Shown piece by piece: positions 58,217-61,862 of a stretch of DNA of 61,862 nt. The notes beneath the pieces are model-generated. The model saw only the letters and a list, made by a program, of their open reading frames with translations. It had not been told where the DNA came from and searched no databases. The first letter of the stretch is position 1, and every line of letters begins with the position of its first letter. The DNA is from Actinospica durhamensis (GTDB lineage: Bacteria > Actinomycetota > Actinomycetes > Streptomycetales > Catenulisporaceae), in assembly GCF_018139695.1 (NCBI RefSeq), contig NZ_JAGSOG010000017.1, positions 1 through 61,862 on the forward strand. The letters run 5' to 3'. The position numbers were made by a program, and so were the translations under genes.

Positions 58217-59326
58217 GTGGTCGCCACCGACCAGGCCGCCGCGGCTCCCGCGCCCACTCCGGCCGCGGCGCCGAGCTTCGCCCAGGCGCTGGCCGCCGGG
58301 CCGATCGTGCTCGACGGAGGACTGTCCAACCAACTCGAGGCGCAGGGCCAGGATCTGCGCGACGCGCTCTGGTCGGCCCGGCTGCTCGCGGACGACCCGG
58401 ACCAGATCACCGCGGCGCACGCGGCGTACTTCGCCGCGGGCGCGCAGGTGGCGATCACCTCGAGCTACCAGGCCAGCTTCCCGGGCTTCGCGGCCCGCGG
58501 CATCGGCCGGGAGCAGGCCGCGGCGCTGCTGCGGCGCAGCGTGGAGCTGGCCAGGCGGGCGCAGCGGGACGCGGACGAGGGCGACCTGCGCGCCGGAGCG
58601 GCGCCGCGGGGCCGGTGGGTGGCGGCGTCGGTCGGGCCGTACGGCGCGGTGTTGGCCGACGGCTCGGAGTACCGCGGCCGCTACGGGCTCTCGGTGGCGC
58701 AACTCGAGGCCTTCCACGCCCCGCGGCTCGAGACGCTGATCGCCGCCGGGCCCGACCTGCTGGCGCTGGAGACCATCCCGGACGCGGACGAAGCCAGGGC
58801 TCTGATGAATCTGGTGCGCGGGTCCGGCGTGCCGTGCTGGCTCTCGCTGAGCGCGACCGGCGCGTGCACCCGGGCCGGACAGGCCCTGAGCAACGCCTTC
58901 GCGCTCGCCGCGGACGTGGACGAGGTGGTCGCGGTGGGCGTGAACTGCTGCACGCCGCAGGACGTGCGCGCGGCGGTGGAGATCGCGGGCGCGGTCACCG
59001 GCAAGCCGGTGGTGGTCTACCCGAACAGCGGCGAGGTCTGGGACGCCGAGGCGCGCTCCTGGCACGAGGAGTCCTCGTTCGACGCCGGCCTGGTGCGCGA
59101 CTGGATCGGCGCCGGGGCCCGGCTGATCGGCGGCTGCTGCCGGGTGGGCCCGGCCGCGATCGGCGAGGTGGCCGCGGCGGTGCGCGCGGCGTCACAGGAC
59201 ACGTACACCAGCGGCGGTGCGGGCGGCGGCTCGGGCGCGGGGGCGAGCGCGGGCACGGCGGAGGCGGTCGCGTTCGTGGAGCGGAGCCGGGCGAAGTTCG
59301 CCCGACCCCGCGCATTGCGCCGCTGA
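58217..59326 (+). CDS. mmuM: Homocysteine S-methyltransferase
   Basis: A 369-residue enzyme of the MmuM/betaine-homocysteine methyltransferase family with IVLDGGLSNQLEAQG, ITSSYQASFPGF, GVNCC (first zinc Cys) and LIGGCCRVGP (Cys pair). The three Cys bind Zn, which activates homocysteine; the donor is S-methylmethionine or SAM, giving methionine. It is longer than E. coli MmuM (310) through a Gly/Ala-rich tail. AGGAGG is 5 nt before the GTG at 58217. Confidence 0.92.
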   Translation: MVATDQAAAAPAPTPAAAPSFAQALAAGPIVLDGGLSNQLEAQGQDLRDALWSARLLADDPDQITAAHAAYFAAGAQVAITSSYQASFPGFAARGIGREQAAALLRRSVELARRAQRDADEGDLRAGAAPRGRWVAASVGPYGAVLADGSEYRGRYGLSVAQLEAFHAPRLETLIAAGPDLLALETIPDADEARALMNLVRGSGVPCWLSLSATGACTRAGQALSNAFALAADVDEVVAVGVNCCTPQDVRAAVEIAGAVTGKPVVVYPNSGEVWDAEARSWHEESSFDAGLVRDWIGAGARLIGGCCRVGPAAIGEVAAAVRAASQDTYTSGGAGGGSGAGASAGTAEAVAFVERSRAKFARPRALRR

Positions 59327-59367
59327 GCCGCTCACGCGCCGAACTGACGCGCCGTCGGGCGCCCGCG

Positions 59368-60087
59368 CTACGCGTAGACGCCGTCCAGCCAGGCCTGCCA
59401 GGCGGCGGTCGCGGCGGCTGTGTCGACGTCCTCGGCGAACAGGTGGTGCGCCGCGTCGACCGTGCCGCCGAACGCGTCCCGGCCGTAGAAGCGGTAGAGC
59501 GAGTCGGGGCAGCGCAGGCCGACGAAGTGCGGGGTCAGATAGTCGAGCACGGATTCGACCCAGCCGTAGCCGGGGACCTCCAGCGAGACCGGGTCGCCCA
59601 CCCGGCTCTGCTCGGTCAGGCCGAGCGCCGTCTTGAGCGGGCCGACCGAGCCGGGCTCGGCCGAGGCCTTGGGCCCGGCCACGGCCACGTACGCGACCGG
59701 GCGGCCGGCGAAGAACTCCAGGTACTGGCCCAGGCTGTGCAGGTAGAAGTCGGTGTGCGCGCCGATGCCGTCGTACTGGTCCTCCCAGTCGTCCTGCATC
59801 AGCACGCCGGAGTGCACGTAGCGCAGCACGGCCACGCCCCCGTCCCGGCCCTCGATCAGGTAGTCGAGGGCGTTGAAGAACTCCTCGGGCCCCTCCACCC
59901 GGATGTGCACGTGCTCCGGCGGGCTCCAGACCTTGACCTTCGGGTCCTCCGGGCCGAGGCCGCCGACTGAGGGCGAGGTCTCCACCGGGAACATCCAGGC
60001 GGCGGTCTCCCGGGTGACGGCGGCGAAGACCTGTTCGGGCGTGGCCGGCAGCACCACTTCGCGGCGTACTTCGAACTGCTGGGACAT
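59368..60087 (-). CDS. SRPBCC (AHSA1-like) domain protein
   Basis: A 239-residue protein whose first 150 residues form an SRPBCC/START-like fold (FEVRREVVLPATPEQVFAAVTRETAAWMFPVE, VHIRVEGPEEFFNALDYLIE, FYLHSLGQYLEFFAGRP). The C-terminal part has no named domain. SRPBCC proteins bind hydrophobic ligands; the paired ArsR gene upstream with a 2-bp gap is a well-known actinobacterial arrangement with no fixed function. GAGGAG precedes the ATG. Confidence 0.82.
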   Translation of the reverse strand: MSQQFEVRREVVLPATPEQVFAAVTRETAAWMFPVETSPSVGGLGPEDPKVKVWSPPEHVHIRVEGPEEFFNALDYLIEGRDGGVAVLRYVHSGVLMQDDWEDQYDGIGAHTDFYLHSLGQYLEFFAGRPVAYVAVAGPKASAEPGSVGPLKTALGLTEQSRVGDPVSLEVPGYGWVESVLDYLTPHFVGLRCPDSLYRFYGRDAFGGTVDAAHHLFAEDVDTAAATAAWQAWLDGVYA

Positions 60088-60089
60088 GC

Positions 60090-60713
60090 TCACTCCTCGG
60101 GGGTTTCGGGTGGCGGGGGCGAGGTCTCCGGAGTCGCGGTGAGGCTCGGATGCAAAGCTACGATGACGCGGTGCCTGCGGCCGCCCGGCGCGCCCTCGTC
60201 GTGGTAGCGCGCCACCAGTTCGCGCACCGCCAGTCCCAGTTCCTCGGCGAACGCGGCCCGGTCGGCGGCGTTGGCGAAGCGGACCTCGCCGTCCACGGCG
60301 AAGGTGGCCAGCGGCTTGCCCGCCTTGCGCGCCCCGCGCACCAACTCCCCCACCTCGCGCAGCAGCCGCGCGGAGAGCGCGAGCAGCCAGCGGGCGGAGA
60401 GCTGGTCCGGAGACCGGTCGGGATCGGGGGCGAGCTCGGCCAGGGCGGCCGGGGAGATCACGAACGCGGGGGCGCTGGCGCGCAGCACCCGCTCGACCAT
60501 GTTCCCGCGGCGGCGTTCCTCGACCAGCTCGACCAGGCCGTGCTCCTCCAGGTCGCGCAGGTGGTAGTTGGCCTTCTGCCTGGTCAGTCCGACCCGCTTG
60601 GCCACGGTGCTGGCCGAGCCCGGCTCGGTCAGCGCAGCCAGCAGCCGGGAACGGACCGGGTCGAGCGCGCTGCACGCGGCTCCCGGGTCGGCGATGACGG
60701 CGATCTCCTGCAT
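60090..60713 (-). CDS. ArsR-like winged-helix regulator
   Basis: A 207-residue regulator with the ArsR/HTH_20 domain at residues about 12-75 (LDPVRSRLLAALTEPGSASTVAKRVGLTRQKANYHLRDLEEHGLVEL) and a helical C-terminal half ending in a Pro/Glu tail. It is cotranscribed with the SRPBCC gene and probably represses the pair. A near-perfect inverted repeat lies 16 bp upstream of the ATG. Confidence 0.87.
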   Translation of the reverse strand: MQEIAVIADPGAACSALDPVRSRLLAALTEPGSASTVAKRVGLTRQKANYHLRDLEEHGLVELVEERRRGNMVERVLRASAPAFVISPAALAELAPDPDRSPDQLSARWLLALSARLLREVGELVRGARKAGKPLATFAVDGEVRFANAADRAAFAEELGLAVRELVARYHDEGAPGGRRHRVIVALHPSLTATPETSPPPPETPEE

Positions 60714-60728
60714 GTCTCAAGGCTGCCA

Positions 60729-60766
60729 CCGACAATAATTCCCGTCAAGGCAGGAGAATTTGTCGG
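60729..60766. promoter_or_regulatory. Inverted repeat at the ArsR promoter
   Basis: CCGACAA-T-AATTC (60729-60741) and GAATTTGTCGG (60756-60766) pair over 11 bp with one bulged T. The low GC and position before the ArsR start make it a likely operator. Confidence 0.6.
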
Positions 60767-60958
60767 ACGGCGTCCGGCCGCGGCGCACGTCGTCGCCGGG
60801 GCGGCGGGCGTGCGCGGGCGCGCGGCGAGGTGAACCGCCGGGCGTCGGGCGCCGTGCACAGGGGTGTGAGCACACGCGGGAGTGCCGGAACCGTCTTCGC
60901 CCCGGCCGCCCCGGATACTATGGTCGAACACTCAGACCCCCGGACCGGAGCGGAGCTG

Positions 60959-61561
60959 GTGAAGCGCTCATTCGGCGGAGCACGCGCGTCCGGCGCGCAG
61001 GACGGCGGGTCCGGCGCGTCCGGAAACGCCGCGCGCGCGGACGAGGCGCGGCTGCGTGCGCTCTACGACCAGTACGGCGGCCAGCTGTTCGGCTACGTGC
61101 TGCGCCAGACGCACGGCGATCGGCAGGCGGCCGAGGACATCGTGCAGGAGACGCTGCTGCGTGCCTGGACGCACCCGGACGCACTGGACCCGGCCAAGGG
61201 CTCGGTGCGCGCGTGGCTGTTCGCGGTGGCGCGCAACCTGGTGATCGACGCCGCCCGGGCCCGCCAGGCCAGGCCGCGCGAGATCGCCTCGGAGCGGCTC
61301 GGCGAGGACTGGGCCTCCTCGGTGCCCGATCCCGGCGAGGACGCGTTCGACCGCAGCCTGGACGCCCTGCAGGTGGCCGAGGTGCTCGAGGCGCTCAGCC
61401 CGGAACACCGTTCGGTGCTGGTGGAGACCTACTATCGAGGGGCCACGGTGGCGGAGGCGGCCAAGACGCTCGGCGTGCCTCCGGGGACCGTGAAGTCCCG
61501 CACGTACTACGCGCTGCGCGCGTTGCGGTCGGCCTGTGCGGAAAGGGGGCTGACCCGATGA
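60959..61561 (+). CDS. ECF-type sigma factor (SigK/SigL group)
   Basis: A protein of about 200 residues with sigma region 2 (ARLRALYDQYGGQLFGYVLRQTHGDRQAAEDIVQETLLRAW, then ARNLVIDAARARQARPRE) and region 4 (LEALSPEHRSVLVETYYRGATVAEAAKTLGVPPGTVKSRTYYALRAL). It directs RNA polymerase to stress promoters when its anti-sigma releases it. The start is uncertain: GTG 60959 has GGAG just upstream, ATG 60920 lies in the -10-like TACTAT (60916-60921). The stop overlaps the anti-sigma ATG by 4 bp. Confidence 0.9.
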   Translation: MKRSFGGARASGAQDGGSGASGNAARADEARLRALYDQYGGQLFGYVLRQTHGDRQAAEDIVQETLLRAWTHPDALDPAKGSVRAWLFAVARNLVIDAARARQARPREIASERLGEDWASSVPDPGEDAFDRSLDALQVAEVLEALSPEHRSVLVETYYRGATVAEAAKTLGVPPGTVKSRTYYALRALRSACAERGLTR

Positions 61562-61862
61562 CCGAAGAAGAGTTCCACCCCTGGCTCGCGGAGCTCGGCG
61601 CCTATGTGGTCGGCGCACTCGAGCCGGACGAGGCGCAGGCCCTGCGCCGGCACCTGGGCACCTGTCCGGTGTGCCAGGCGCAGTACGCGGAGCTGAGCTC
61701 CGCGGCCGGCCTGCTGGCCACGGTACCGGCCGAGGCCTTCGAGGCGGCGGACGGACGATCCGCCGCACACCTCGCCGGGCCCGACCCGGCGATGTGGGAG
61801 CGCCTGCGCGCGCGGGCCGGCCTGGCCGACGCCGCGCAGCCCGCCACGCGCCCGGCCCCGAC
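61558..61862 (+). CDS. Anti-sigma factor with zinc-finger (ZAS) domain, 3' end outside window
   Basis: The first 101 residues are visible: an N-terminal helical domain (HPWLAELGAYVVGALEPDEAQALRRHLGTCPVCQAQY) with the ZAS motif His-x3-Cys-x2-Cys, and then a linker. This is the RskA/RsiW-type anti-sigma domain that holds the sigma factor inactive. The transmembrane and extracytoplasmic parts expected further on are cut off by the window edge. The ATG overlaps the sigma stop codon, so synthesis is coupled. Confidence 0.88.
   Translation, partial: MTEEEFHPWLAELGAYVVGALEPDEAQALRRHLGTCPVCQAQYAELSSAAGLLATVPAEAFEAADGRSAAHLAGPDPAMWERLRARAGLADAAQPATRPAP

Noticed and set aside
1-61862. tRNA genes, CRISPR arrays, transposases or attachment sites
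   Set aside because: I looked for T-loop GTTCGANTC blocks, evenly spaced repeats, transposase motifs and integrases and saw none in a non-coding context.

Overview
The window is about 62 kb of very GC-rich DNA with strong third-position GC bias and many GTG starts. It encodes F420-type luciferase-like (LLM) oxidoreductases, ESX/WXG100-type small proteins, LtrA, ECF sigma/anti-sigma factors and secreted CBM-bearing glycoside hydrolases with Ser/Ala/Pro linkers. This points to a soil actinomycete, perhaps of the Catenulispora/Actinospica/Streptomyces kind; that placement is inference from gene content. I found no tRNA, rRNA, CRISPR array, IS element or phage gene. It reads as ordinary chromosome with short convergent and divergent operons.

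Layout. 1-10.8 kb: a cut-off Cys-pair protein, an MFS exporter, an LLM oxidoreductase, a CooC/MinD-like ATPase, type II dehydroquinase (aroQ), a DUF885 metallohydrolase, a GntR/FadR regulator, a one-AAA ClpC-like protein, a GNAT enzyme and an acyl-CoA dehydrogenase. 10.8-18.9 kb: a TetR regulator, a membrane protein, a GH18 chitinase with a DasR-type operator, a LOG-like protein, a class-I glutamine amidotransferase (peptidase C26), and a MocR/EamA divergent pair. 18.9-21.1 kb: a three-gene set of WXG-like protein, WXG-like/transglycosylase fusion and lipoprotein. 21.2-25.5 kb: a QueA-like enzyme coupled to an SDR, a GAF histidine kinase with its LuxR-type regulator, and a small anchored protein. 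25.5-29.4 kb: an APH-fold kinase and a THI5/ThiY-type ABC importer. 29.5-41.8 kb: a large FAD/Fe-S dehydrogenase, a second LLM enzyme, LysR-EamA, MarR-azoreductase, a GNAT enzyme, a methyltransferase, RhaM, an intergenic RNA/sORF candidate, rtcB, a 3-methyladenine glycosylase and an HTH-Clp_N regulator.

42.9-56.5 kb is a plant-polysaccharide locus: a GH3 glycosidase, two CUT1 permeases and a binding protein on the minus strand; a divergent LacI regulator; a Gfo/Idh-DUF6807 fusion translationally coupled to a cupin; a secreted GH30-CBM2 enzyme; and a secreted GH6 cellulase. GH6 and GH30 would cut cellulose and xylan-like polymers outside the cell, the ABC system would import oligosaccharides (its ATPase is absent, as expected if a shared MsiK-type ATPase is used), and GH3 would finish hydrolysis inside. 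The GH30 upstream region and the GH6/LtrA divergent region share a near-identical GGGCGTGAAASTTTC element. 56.7-61.9 kb holds LtrA, homocysteine S-methyltransferase, an ArsR-SRPBCC pair and a sigma/anti-sigma pair cut by the window edge.

Most unusual signals: (i) a 19-codon ORF with a near-perfect Shine-Dalgarno and a potentially folded leader upstream of rtcB; (ii) two copies of GTCAACTTNNGGTTGAC over a leaderless promoter of an HTH-Clp_N gene; (iii) the shared GH30/GH6 element; (iv) a dre-like site at the chitinase promoter; (v) a ThiY-type binding protein with Trp where a lipobox Cys is expected. Many genes show a TANNNT box 5-8 nt before the start codon, which suggests leaderless transcripts.
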